Shown one piece after another: positions 28,465-37,042 of a stretch of 64,000 nucleotides of DNA. Position numbers and translations under genes: made by a program. The DNA is taken from the NCBI RefSeq assembly GCF_900115555.1, contig NZ_FOWX01000014.1, forward strand, positions 1 to 64,000. Reading direction: 5' to 3'. The notes under the pieces are model-generated. The model did no database searches and was not told the origin of the DNA. It saw only the letters and a list, made by a program, of their open reading frames with translations. Source of the stretch: Pseudomonas borbori. GTDB taxonomy: Bacteria; Pseudomonadota; Gammaproteobacteria; Pseudomonadales; Pseudomonadaceae. Each line of letters starts with the position of its first letter. Position 1 is the first letter of the stretch.

Positions 28465-30765
28465 TTATTTGAGGCACCAGAAGTGGTAGCCGCCATCCTT
28501 GTGCTCGGCGCCCGACACTTCCTTTTCAAATCCGGGGAAGCTGTTGCCCCAGTCCTGCAACGCCAGGATGTAGCTGAGCCAGGGGCCATCCAGCGCGCCC
28601 AGGTTCTCGCCCGGCATGACGATCGGAATGCCCGGCGGATAAGGCATGATGCCAACCCCGGTGACCCGGCCCGCCGCCTGCTGCAGCGGCAGCAATTCGG
28701 CGTCGCCGGCCTGCAGGGCCTGGAAGGCAGCGCGCGGGGTCATCTCGATCGGCGGCAACTGGCCGAAGGCCTGGGCCTGCAGGGCGTCCATGCGGCTGCT
28801 GCGCATGTACTCGAACATCTCGCGGCTGAGGTCGTGCAGGCCCATGCCGCGGTAGCGTTCGGGGTGCTGCGCGACCAGGTCGGGCAATACCCGCTCCAGC
28901 GCAACGTTGCCGTCGTAGTGACGTTTGAAGGCCAGCAGCACGTTGATCAGCGTGCCCCACTTGCCCTTGGTCACGCCGATGCTGAACAGGCACAGCACCA
29001 TGAAGTCGGTGATGCGCGAGGGCACTATGTTGTTGCGGTAGAGGAAGGCGCCGAGCACGGGGGCGGGAATGCCCTCCGCCTCCAGCTGGCCGTCGCCCCC
29101 CATACCCGGCACCATGATGCCGACCTTGATCGGATCGAGCAGGCACCAGCCTTTCTCCAGGCCGGCAAAACCATGCCATTCGGCGCCCGGTTCGAGCTCC
29201 CAGCAGGCCGGGTCGGTGGCCAGCTGCTCGGCATCGGCGTCGGTGAAATCGACCAGTTTGCCGCTCTGGTCATGCACCTGGGGGGCGTTCCACGGCTGGA
29301 AGAACCAGTCGCCGCGGCTGGAGAATTCGCGGTGCACACGCGCCAGCGCCTGACGAAAATCCACCGCCTCGCGGATCGAGTCCTGGGTCAGGCTGTAGCC
29401 GCCGTTGCCATCCATCATCGCCGCGCCAATCTCGTTGGAAGCGAACATCGCATAGAGCGGCGAGGTGCTGGCCTGGATCACGAACGACTCGTTGAAGCGG
29501 CTGTGCTCGATCGGGTGACGGCCGTTGCGGATATGGATGAACGAGGACTGCGACAGCGCCGCCAGCAACTTGTGGGTGGAGTGGGTGGCGAACACCGTTG
29601 GCGCATCGGCCTGGTGTTCGGCCGGGTCGCCGCGCATGGCGAAGCGCCCGCGATACAGCGGATTGAAGCGCGCGTAGCCGTACCAAGCCTCATCGAAGTG
29701 GATGCGCTCGCTGCTCTGCGCCAGCAGGCCTTCGGCGCGCTCGGCATCCAGGCACATGCCGTCGTAGGTGCAGTTGGTCACCACCGCGTAGACCGCCTGG
29801 TCGCCCTTGGCCTGGGCACGCAACGGATGGCTGGCGATGGCCGCGGCGATGCGCTGCGGGTCGAACTGCGCGGGCAGGATAGGGCCGATGATGCCGAAGC
29901 GGTTGCGCGTCGGCGTCATGTACAGCGGCAGGCCGCCGCTGAGCACCAGCCCCTGTTCGATGGACTTGTGGCAGTTGCGGTCGCACAGAGCGAACTGGTT
30001 CTCGCCGACGCAGGCCATGAAGATCGCGCGATTGGAGCCTGACGTGCCGTTGAGCACCGCATAGCTGACGTGGGCGCCGAAGATCCGTGCGGCATAGGCT
30101 TCCGACTCACCGACCGGACCGCTATGGTCGAGCACCGAGCCGAGGTTGCCGCGCTCGATGCCGCTGTCGGCACGAAACAGGTTCTCGCCGAAGAAATCGA
30201 AGAACACCCGGCCCACCGGCGATTTGGTGAAGGCGATGCCGCCCTGGTGCCCCGGCGCCGCCCAGGAGTGTTCTTCCTTCATGGTGTAGCGGATCAGCGC
30301 ATCGGTGAACGGCGGCAGCAGGTGTTCGAGGTAGCGCTCGATCGCAGCCACCACCCGCCCGGCGACGAAGGGGGCGGTGTCCTCGAGCATCCAGACGAAT
30401 TCGTCGGCCAGTTCCATGGCCTCGACCGTGAGGCTTTTCTTGGCACTGCGATCGGCCATCAGGAACACCGGCACCTGCTCGTGACGCTGGCGGATCGCGC
30501 GCAGCAGTTCCAGCGCCTGGACATGGCTCGCGGCATCGTTGCTGCCCAGGGTCCAGTCGACGCAGATGCAGTGCAGCGCGGCGTCGGCGACCACCGACGC
30601 CAGCCCGTCCTCGTAGGAGGTGGCCTTGACCACGTCGGTATTGCGGTTGTGGAACTCGTCCACCAGGTCGTTCAGCACCCGACCCCGCGCACTCATCGGG
30701 TTAGCCAGGTCGTCATCGACCAGCAACACGCGTTTCTTCAGCTGGATATTCGTGCGTCCGATCAT
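28465..30765 (-). CDS. adiA: biodegradative arginine decarboxylase, AdiA-like
   Basis: This 766-residue protein follows E. coli AdiA closely along its length: S-W-A-A-P-G-H-Q-G-G (168-177), G-E-N-L-F-R-A-D-S-G-I-E-R, D-R-N-C-H-K-S-I-E-Q-G-L, H-F-D-E-A-W-Y-G-Y-A-R-F-N-P and the PLP lysine K399 in F-A-T-H-S-T-H-K. It should convert arginine to agmatine and CO2, consuming a cytoplasmic proton. The ATG at 30765 has AGGG upstream; the frame is open for 25 further codons without a better start. It heads the operon adiA - second decarboxylase - antiporter - binding protein. An ANR/FNR-type box about 105 bp upstream suggests induction at low oxygen, as biodegradative decarboxylases often show. Confidence 0.92.
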   Translation of the reverse strand: MIGRTNIQLKKRVLLVDDDLANPMSARGRVLNDLVDEFHNRNTDVVKATSYEDGLASVVADAALHCICVDWTLGSNDAASHVQALELLRAIRQRHEQVPVFLMADRSAKKSLTVEAMELADEFVWMLEDTAPFVAGRVVAAIERYLEHLLPPFTDALIRYTMKEEHSWAAPGHQGGIAFTKSPVGRVFFDFFGENLFRADSGIERGNLGSVLDHSGPVGESEAYAARIFGAHVSYAVLNGTSGSNRAIFMACVGENQFALCDRNCHKSIEQGLVLSGGLPLYMTPTRNRFGIIGPILPAQFDPQRIAAAIASHPLRAQAKGDQAVYAVVTNCTYDGMCLDAERAEGLLAQSSERIHFDEAWYGYARFNPLYRGRFAMRGDPAEHQADAPTVFATHSTHKLLAALSQSSFIHIRNGRHPIEHSRFNESFVIQASTSPLYAMFASNEIGAAMMDGNGGYSLTQDSIREAVDFRQALARVHREFSSRGDWFFQPWNAPQVHDQSGKLVDFTDADAEQLATDPACWELEPGAEWHGFAGLEKGWCLLDPIKVGIMVPGMGGDGQLEAEGIPAPVLGAFLYRNNIVPSRITDFMVLCLFSIGVTKGKWGTLINVLLAFKRHYDGNVALERVLPDLVAQHPERYRGMGLHDLSREMFEYMRSSRMDALQAQAFGQLPPIEMTPRAAFQALQAGDAELLPLQQAAGRVTGVGIMPYPPGIPIVMPGENLGALDGPWLSYILALQDWGNSFPGFEKEVSGAEHKDGGYHFWCLK

Positions 30766-30868
30766 GAACCCTGCCCTCGCACTACTGATCCGCCCTCTGT
30801 CGGATTTATTGCACGCTAGCTCGCAATAGCCGGACAGCAAGTCGCTTCAGCGCGAAGATGCTCGACGT

Positions 30869-30882
30869 CTGATTTAGATCAA
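30869..30882 (-). promoter_or_regulatory. ANR/FNR/Dnr-type binding site upstream of adiA
   Basis: CTGATTTAGATCAA matches the consensus TTGAT-N4-ATCAA at nine of ten specified positions. It lies about 105 bases before the adiA start, in the 334-bp gap between the adiA operon (minus) and the AI-2E operon (plus). Because the site is a dyad it could serve either side. I saw no convincing -10 box at the ideal spacing, so only the operator is called. The rest of the gap is AT-rich in places with no gene. Confidence 0.6.
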
Positions 30883-31099
30883 GGATTTCAAAGGAAAATT
30901 GACCAGAAATTTTTTTTGCGTAACAGCAGCGATTGAGCAGTTGATGGAAAAGGCGTTCTCTATCGTGCAAAACCGTTGCATGGGCCTTGCTCCAGCGCCG
31001 CCTGGCGAGCAGCTATCTTCTTGAGCAGCGCAACTATTGAGTGGCTATGCTGGGCTTACCGCCCCGGTCTCGTTGCAGCGACCTACAAGGAGATAATCG

Positions 31100-32203
31100 A
31101 TGCAGCTCACGCCCACTACCGATAAGCCGCTGTCTCGCGGCCTGCTCGATGTGCTGATTCGCGCCGGTCTGATTGCGGTGCTGGTTATGTTCTGCTTCCA
31201 GATCTTCCACCCGTTTCTCAACCTGATGCTCTGGTCGCTGATCCTGGCGATCACCCTCTATCCGCTGCACCTGAAGATCAGGTCCAGGCTGGGCAACAAC
31301 GACGGTCGCAGCGCAACGCTGATCGCGCTGATTGCCATCGGCGTCCTCATGGTGCCGATCTACCTGCTGGGCTCATCGCTGGCCGACTCGGTGGAGAATG
31401 CCCTGACCGTGGTCAAGAGCGGCAATTTCCATATTCGTCCACCGGCCGAGTCGGTCGCCGACTGGCCGCTGGTAGGCAAGCCGCTGTATGCGTTCTGGCT
31501 GCAAGCCTCCACCGACCTCACCGGTGTGACGCAGAAGTTCACCCCGCAAATCAAGGAACTCGTGCTCACCCTGCTGGGCAAGCTCGCGGGCCTCGGCATG
31601 GGCCTGCTGGTGTTCATCGTCGCCCTGATGATCGCGGGCATCTTCATGGCCTACGGCGAGGGTGGCAACCGCAGCGCGGTGGAGATCGCCTCGCGCCTGT
31701 CCGGCCCGGACAGGGGACCGCAGATCACCCAACTGTGCACCGCCACCATTCGCGCGGTGGCGCAGGGCGTGGTCGGCATCGCCTTCATCCAGATGCTGCT
31801 GATCGGCGTCGCCTTCGTCCTCAAGGGCATCCCCGGCGCCGGGCTGCTGGCCCTGGCGGTGCTGCTGCTGGGCATCATGCAGTTGCCGGCCACCCTGATC
31901 ACCGTCCCGGTGATTGCCTTTGTCTTCACCACCGAGGGTGCCAACACGGCGACTATCGTCTTTGCCATCTACGTCTTCGTCGCCGGTCTGGCCGATAACG
32001 TGCTCAAGCCGCTGTTGCTCGGGCGGGGTGTCGATGTGCCGATGCCGGTGGTGCTGATCGGCGCCCTGGGCGGCATGGTCACCAATGGCGTGATTGGCCT
32101 GTTCATCGGCCCGGTGGTGCTGGCGGTCGGTTACCAGTTGTTCTGGCAATGGGTCAGGGATCAACCGAAGGATGGCGGACCGGACAACCAGCAACAGACC
32201 TGA
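31100..32203 (+). CDS. AI-2E family (PerM-like) permease
   Basis: This 367-residue membrane protein has about eight hydrophobic segments and the family features: an N-terminal F-H-P-F-L-N-L-M-L-W-S-L-I-L-A-I stretch, a soluble loop around residues 95-160, and the C-terminal D-N-V-L-K-P-L-L-L-G-R-G-V-D-V-P-M-P-V-V-L-I-G. The family includes TqsA and Na+/H+ antiporter-like members, so the name does not fix a function; roles in pH and sodium tolerance are known for some. AAGGAG stands nine bases before the ATG. It is the first gene of a five-gene plus-strand operon and lies seven bases before the outer-membrane factor. Confidence 0.9.
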   Translation: MQLTPTTDKPLSRGLLDVLIRAGLIAVLVMFCFQIFHPFLNLMLWSLILAITLYPLHLKIRSRLGNNDGRSATLIALIAIGVLMVPIYLLGSSLADSVENALTVVKSGNFHIRPPAESVADWPLVGKPLYAFWLQASTDLTGVTQKFTPQIKELVLTLLGKLAGLGMGLLVFIVALMIAGIFMAYGEGGNRSAVEIASRLSGPDRGPQITQLCTATIRAVAQGVVGIAFIQMLLIGVAFVLKGIPGAGLLALAVLLLGIMQLPATLITVPVIAFVFTTEGANTATIVFAIYVFVAGLADNVLKPLLLGRGVDVPMPVVLIGALGGMVTNGVIGLFIGPVVLAVGYQLFWQWVRDQPKDGGPDNQQQT

Positions 32204-32210
32204 CTGCGCC

Positions 32211-33749
32211 ATGTCGCCGTCACGTCTCCCAGGCTGCTTGCTGCTGCTCGGTGCCCTTGGCCTGAGCGGCTGCGTGCGCCTGGGGCCGGACTTCCAGCCA
32301 CCCGGCGAGGCCTGGGTCGAGCGCTGGCGCAGTCCGGCCATCGAGCAGGCCAGCCTGCCGGCAGCACAACCCGATATCCGCGAGTGGTGGCGGGTGTTCG
32401 ACGACCCGGCCCTCGACCGCCTGATCAGTGAAGCCGACGCCCACAACTCCAGCCTGAAGATTGCCGGCCTGCAGGTGATGGAAGCCCGCGCCCAGCTGGG
32501 CATCGCCCAGAGTGGGCGCTACCCGCAACTGCAGCAGGCCAGCGCCGACAGTTTCTACCTCAAGCGTAACCAGTCCGGCGGACGCAACCCGCAGGACAGC
32601 CAATTCTGGCAGCACAGCCTGGGCTTTGACATCGGCTGGGAACTGGATTTCTGGGGCCGTTTCAGCCGGGCCATCGAGTCGGCCGATGCCGCCTATTTCG
32701 CCGCCGAGGCCAATTACGAGGACGTGCTGGTGCTGCTACGCGCCCAGGTGGCGGAAACCTACTACGCCCTGCGCACCACCGAGGCCCGCCTGCGCGTCGC
32801 CCGCGAAAACGCCGAGCACCAGCGGCGCAGTTTCGAGATCACCGAGCGACTGTTCCGCAGCGGCGAGAGCGACGAACTCGACCTGCAACAGGCCAAGACC
32901 CAGTACCTCGGCACCCTGAGCAGCCTCCCGGAATTCGAGGATCAGGTGGCGCGCACCCGCAACGCCCTGGCCGTGCTGATCGGCCGCCCGCCCGGCCCGC
33001 TGCCGGAGCTGGTCGAACGCGAAGGCCTGATCCCGCTGATCGACCGCGCTGTGCTGCAGGATGTGCCGGCCGACCTGCTACGCCGCCGCCCGGACATCCG
33101 CGCCGCCGAACTGAATGTCGCCGCCCAGTCGGCGCTGATCGGCGTGGCCAAGACCGATCTCTACCCCTCGCTGAGCCTGCTCGGCAGCATCGTCTGGTCC
33201 ACCAGTTCGCTGGACGGCGCGCCCGATACCCTGGATCTGGTTGGCGGTCCCAGCCTGCGCTGGAACCTGTTCGACTACGGCCGCATCGACAACAACGTGC
33301 GCGTGCAGGACGCCCGCCTGCAGCAGCTGATCGAGGTCTACCGCGACAGCGTGCGCCAGGCGGCGCGCGAGGCCGACGACGCCGCCCGTGGCCTGAGCAA
33401 GGCACTGGAGCGCGAGTTCATCCTGCGCGAGGCGGCGATATCCGCCGAGCGCTCGCTGACCCTGGCCAGCGCCCAGTACCGCGAAGGCTACGCCGACTTT
33501 CAGCGGGTGCTGGATGCCCAGCGGGCGCTGCTGGTGCAACAGGACAGCTACCTGGTGACGCGCAACAGTGCGGTAAGCAACCTGATCGGCCTGTACAAGG
33601 CCCTCGGCGGGGGCTGGCACAGCGCCCAGCCCAGGATCGACCCGGTCAGCCGCGTGCAGATGCAGCAACGCACCGACTGGGGCGACCTGCTGGATGACCC
33701 AACGGCCAGTGCAGCCCCGCTGCCACACAAGGACAGCCACGATGAGTGA
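32211..33749 (+). CDS. efflux outer-membrane factor, NodT/OprM-like lipoprotein
   Basis: This 512-residue protein has a lipobox (L-S-G-C), the V-R-L-G-P-D-F-Q-P-P mature start and two outer-membrane efflux repeats with long helices. The second includes L-L-R-R-R-P-D-I-R-A-A-E and G-G-P-S-L-R-W-N-L-F-D-Y-G. It should form the exit duct for the HlyD-type adaptor encoded next, whose ATG overlaps its stop by eight bases. The C-terminal extension after the second repeat (about 40 residues) is longer than in the other two factors of this window. The start at 32211 was chosen because it begins the signal peptide. Confidence 0.93.
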   Translation: MSPSRLPGCLLLLGALGLSGCVRLGPDFQPPGEAWVERWRSPAIEQASLPAAQPDIREWWRVFDDPALDRLISEADAHNSSLKIAGLQVMEARAQLGIAQSGRYPQLQQASADSFYLKRNQSGGRNPQDSQFWQHSLGFDIGWELDFWGRFSRAIESADAAYFAAEANYEDVLVLLRAQVAETYYALRTTEARLRVARENAEHQRRSFEITERLFRSGESDELDLQQAKTQYLGTLSSLPEFEDQVARTRNALAVLIGRPPGPLPELVEREGLIPLIDRAVLQDVPADLLRRRPDIRAAELNVAAQSALIGVAKTDLYPSLSLLGSIVWSTSSLDGAPDTLDLVGGPSLRWNLFDYGRIDNNVRVQDARLQQLIEVYRDSVRQAAREADDAARGLSKALEREFILREAAISAERSLTLASAQYREGYADFQRVLDAQRALLVQQDSYLVTRNSAVSNLIGLYKALGGGWHSAQPRIDPVSRVQMQQRTDWGDLLDDPTASAAPLPHKDSHDE

Positions 33750-34881
33750 CGCAGCCCAGCCCGCCCCCCCGGTTCCGCCCACCCCTGCGCCAAAGCCGCC
33801 CGCCGACCCGGTGAACCGGGGGGTGAAGTGGGTAATCGGGCTGATCGCCCTGAGCCTGCTCTGGTACCTGCTGGCCGACCGCTTCACCCCCTACACCCAA
33901 CAGGCGCGGGTGCAGGCTCTGGTCGTGCCGGTGGCCGCGGAAGTGGCCGGCCGGGTGACCCGGGTGCTGGCACGCAACAATCAGATGGTCGAGGCCGGCG
34001 CAGTGCTCTTCGAGGTGGATCCCGAGCAGTACCAGATTGCCGTCGAGCGGGCGCGCGCCGAACTCGAGTCGACCCGCCGGCAGATTGCCGCCAGCACCGC
34101 CGGCATCGATTCGGCGCAGGCCTCCCTGCGGGCCGCCCAGGCCAACGAACTGAAGTCGCAGCAGGATCGGGAACGCCTCGAACGGTTGTACCGCGAAGAT
34201 CCGGGCACCATTTCCCTGCGCCGCCTCGAGGTATCGCGGGCCAGTCATGTGCAGGCCATAAGTCAGGTCGCCGCGGCCCGCGCCGAAGTGCAGCGGGCGC
34301 GCGAGCAGCAAGGCGGCAGCGACGAGCGGAACGCCCTGCTGCGCAGCGCCGCCACCGCCCTGGAAAAGGCCGAGCTGGATCTGGCCAATACCCGGGTGCG
34401 GGCACGCTCGGCCGGCCTGATCACCGATCTGCGCACCGATGTCGGCCAGTTCGCCGCGGCGGGCAATCCGCTGATGACCTTGATCACCATCCAGGACGTG
34501 TGGATCAGTGCGGAAATGACCGAGAACAACCTCGGCCGGATCGAACCCGACACCCCGGTATCCATAGTGCTGGACGCCCTGCCCGGCCGGGTGTTCGAAG
34601 GCCGGGTGCGCAGCGTCGGCTACGGTGTCAGCGTCGGCCAGAGCACGGCTCCCGGTACCCTGCCCAACGTGGAGAACAGCCGCGACTGGCTGCGTCCGGC
34701 GCAGCGCTTCCCGGTGATCGTCGAGTTCGCTCCGGGCGAAGTGAGCAAATTGGCCAAGCTGCGCGGTATTCGCGTAGGCGGCCAGGCCGACGTCATGGCA
34801 TTCCCCAGCGAGGGCAATCCGCTCAATCCGCTCGGTCACCTGTTCCTCTACCTGATGAGCTGGCTGTCCTATGCCTACTGA
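33742..34881 (+). CDS. HlyD/EmrA-type membrane fusion protein
   Basis: This 379-residue protein has a proline-rich cytoplasmic start, one membrane anchor (about residues 29-48), a biotinyl-lipoyl-like domain with V-A-A-E-V-A-G-R-V-T, a long coiled coil (about 95-210) and a barrel domain with T-L-I-T-I-Q-D-V-W-I-S-A. It would link an inner-membrane transporter to the outer-membrane factor encoded just upstream. The overlap with the previous gene (8 bp) and with the next (11 bp) implies tight coupling. The partner transporter appears to be the DUF2955 protein, as in AaeA/AaeB-like pairs. Confidence 0.93.
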   Translation: MSDAAQPAPPVPPTPAPKPPADPVNRGVKWVIGLIALSLLWYLLADRFTPYTQQARVQALVVPVAAEVAGRVTRVLARNNQMVEAGAVLFEVDPEQYQIAVERARAELESTRRQIAASTAGIDSAQASLRAAQANELKSQQDRERLERLYREDPGTISLRRLEVSRASHVQAISQVAAARAEVQRAREQQGGSDERNALLRSAATALEKAELDLANTRVRARSAGLITDLRTDVGQFAAAGNPLMTLITIQDVWISAEMTENNLGRIEPDTPVSIVLDALPGRVFEGRVRSVGYGVSVGQSTAPGTLPNVENSRDWLRPAQRFPVIVEFAPGEVSKLAKLRGIRVGGQADVMAFPSEGNPLNPLGHLFLYLMSWLSYAY

Positions 34882-35914
34882 GTGTGTTCGGCGTGAACCC
34901 CGCGCCCAACGTGCGCTGCGCCTGGCCAGCGGCACCGCACTGTGCCTGGCCGTCAGCTTCGGCCTCGGGCTGCCGCTGCCGTTCATTGCCCCGCTGTTCG
35001 CCCTGTTCCTGCTGGCCAAGCTCGATCGCCCGCTGTCGCTCAAGGCCGGGCTGGGCCTGACCCTGGTGGTGATGCTGACCACCGGCAGCGGCCTGTTGCT
35101 GATCCCGTTGCTGCGCTACGCCTCATTCAGCGGCGTGTTGCTGGTTGGCCTGGGCCTGTTCCTGGCCTTCCGCCATGGGCTGAGTGGAGGCAACGGCCTG
35201 GTCACGACCTTCCTGGCGATCGGCCTGACCATGATTTCGGCTGCCGGCACCGCCGATTTCACCCTGGCTCTGCTGGTCATCAACGCCCTGGTGCAGAACC
35301 TGCTGCTCGCCGTGCTGATCCTACCCCTCAGCCACTGGCTGTTTCCCGAGCCGACCGACGCCCAGCCAGTGCCGGCCGAGCCGCCCCTGCCCGCGGAAGA
35401 AGTCGGCTGGGTGGCACTGCGCGCTGCGCTGGTGGTGCTGCCGGCCTACCTGCTGGCGCTGATCGATCCGGCCGGCTACATGGCGATAATCCTCAAGTCG
35501 GTGAGCCTCGGCCAGCAGAGCTGTACGGCCACGGTGCGCAATGCCGCTCACGAGCTGATCGGTTCGACCCTGTTTGGCGGCCTGCTGGCCATCCTGTTCT
35601 GGTGGGCCCTCGGCCTGTTCGTACACCTGTGGATGTTCTTCCTGTGGATGTTGCTGTTCGCCCTGCTGCTGGCGCGCAAGCTCTATGGCTTCAGCCCGAC
35701 CCGGCAAAGCCCAGGCTTCTGGCTGAACAGCCTGGTGACCATGATCATCCTGCTCGGTTTGTCGGTGCAGGACAGCGCCAACGGCAAGGACGTCTACAGC
35801 GCCTTCGCCTTGCGCATGGGCCTGTTCATCGCCATCAGCCTGTATGCCTGGCTGATGGTCTACCTGCTGGATCGATACCGCCAAGGTCGCGCCATGCGCC
35901 AACCCGACTGCTGA
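34871..35914 (+). CDS. DUF2955 inner-membrane protein, probable efflux partner
   Basis: This 347-residue protein has about ten hydrophobic segments in two groups separated by a polar proline- and glutamate-rich linker (about residues 155-180). This is the layout of FUSC/AaeB-like exporters, and the sequence resembles DUF2955 proteins found beside HlyD-type adaptors. With the outer-membrane factor and adaptor upstream it would complete a tripartite exporter of unknown substrate, possibly aromatic acids by analogy with AaeAB. It overlaps the adaptor gene by 11 bases and ends 13 bases before the K+ channel gene. Confidence 0.82.
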   Translation: MPTECVRREPRAQRALRLASGTALCLAVSFGLGLPLPFIAPLFALFLLAKLDRPLSLKAGLGLTLVVMLTTGSGLLLIPLLRYASFSGVLLVGLGLFLAFRHGLSGGNGLVTTFLAIGLTMISAAGTADFTLALLVINALVQNLLLAVLILPLSHWLFPEPTDAQPVPAEPPLPAEEVGWVALRAALVVLPAYLLALIDPAGYMAIILKSVSLGQQSCTATVRNAAHELIGSTLFGGLLAILFWWALGLFVHLWMFFLWMLLFALLLARKLYGFSPTRQSPGFWLNSLVTMIILLGLSVQDSANGKDVYSAFALRMGLFIAISLYAWLMVYLLDRYRQGRAMRQPDC

Positions 35915-35927
35915 GGAGACTCCCCCC

Positions 35928-36389
35928 ATGCTGCTCAACCTGTTGGTCGGCCTGCCCGTGATGCTGCTGTGCCTGGTCATGGAGGCCATCTTCGTGACCC
36001 TGTGCCTGCGCTACTACGCCAACCACTACAAGCGCTTCAAGGATTCCGGGCGGAGCCATAAAACGCTTGCCCTGGATATCCTGCTGCTGGGGATGGTGAT
36101 GCTGCTGATGCTGCTCGGCAATTTCGCCCAGATGATCATCTGGGCCGCACTGTTCATGCTGATTGGCGAGTTCGAGGAAGTCGCCACAGCGATGTATTAC
36201 TCGGCGGTCAACTTCGCCACCCTGGGCTACGGCGATATCGTCATGTCCGAACGCTGGCGCCTGCTCGGTCCGTTGGAGGCAGCTAACGGCATCCTGATGT
36301 TCGGCGTTTCCACCGCGGTGATGACCGCTGCGGTGATGGATGTGATCAAGCACAACATCGCCCGGCTGCAGCAGAGCCAACAACCGTGA
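35928..36389 (+). CDS. two-TM potassium channel (Ion_trans_2)
   Basis: This 153-residue protein has two to three hydrophobic helices and a pore loop with the K+ selectivity filter T-L-G-Y-G-D (residues 98-103, preceded by S-A-V-N-F-A). An N-terminal membrane helix (1-27) and a basic loop precede the pore module. No RCK or cyclic-nucleotide domain is attached, so gating must be intrinsic or by a partner. GAGGAG lies upstream. It is the last gene of the plus-strand operon; K+ flux could compensate charge moved by electrogenic acid-stress systems, but this is inference. Confidence 0.88.
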   Translation: MLLNLLVGLPVMLLCLVMEAIFVTLCLRYYANHYKRFKDSGRSHKTLALDILLLGMVMLLMLLGNFAQMIIWAALFMLIGEFEEVATAMYYSAVNFATLGYGDIVMSERWRLLGPLEAANGILMFGVSTAVMTAAVMDVIKHNIARLQQSQQP

Positions 36390-36534
36390 AGCAGATAAAG
36401 GCCTGGTCCTGCTGATGAGCGAAGCACTACGCCCTGCAAAATTGCGCGGCATCATGGCCGGTAAAAGCTAGGCTATGAAGTGACCGTCAGAAGTTGACCT
36501 TGCCAACCCACTTGGAACGGGAGTAGTGCCCGCC

Positions 36535-37002
36535 ATGAACAAATCCTCCCCCCTCTATATAGCCACGCTCTGCTCGATAGTGAGCCTCGGCGTTACGGCC
36601 GAGACGGTCGTTCCGCTCCAGGGCCAATCGCCCCAGACCATTCAGCAGGACATCAGCGAATGCCAGGCCCAGGCCGGCAACACCAGCAGCACCAGCACCA
36701 CCGGTTCGCAGTCCGGCGGCCGCGCCCGCGGCGCGGTGGCCGGCGCAGCGGCTGGGGCAACGGTCGCCGGGGTACGCGGCCGTCAGCATGAGGAGGTGTA
36801 CGACCGCCTCGACGATGACCTCAAACAAGAGTACCGGCAGAACCAGGCCAGGGATGCGGCGGTGGCCGGCGCGGTAGTGGGTGGATCCCGGCAACGCCAG
36901 GAGCGCCGCCAGGATCGCAGAACTGCCGAGCAAAGCACTGCGGCCAGCTCTTCCGCCTATACCAATTGCCTGCAGCAACGCGGCTATCAGGTAACACCCT
37001 GA
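36535..37002 (+). CDS. secreted glycine-zipper protein
   Basis: This 155-residue protein has an N-terminal signal peptide (to about residue 23, G-V-T-A-E), then a cysteine-containing Gln/Ser/Thr-rich stretch. Two glycine-zipper segments follow, A-R-G-A-V-A-G-A-A-A-G-A-T-V-A-G-V and A-A-V-A-G-A-V-V-G-G, separated by a basic charged linker, and a second cysteine comes near the end (Y-T-N-C-L). The ATG at 36535 was preferred over a GTG at 36526 that is too near the GGGAG. The protein is likely periplasmic or membrane-associated; similar zippers occur in envelope lipoproteins. A separate 145-bp gap precedes it, so it probably has its own promoter. Confidence 0.8.
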   Translation: MNKSSPLYIATLCSIVSLGVTAETVVPLQGQSPQTIQQDISECQAQAGNTSSTSTTGSQSGGRARGAVAGAAAGATVAGVRGRQHEEVYDRLDDDLKQEYRQNQARDAAVAGAVVGGSRQRQERRQDRRTAEQSTAASSSAYTNCLQQRGYQVTP

Positions 37003-37042
37003 GCCTGCGAGAGCGGCTGACACGACGGCAAGCACGCCCCCT

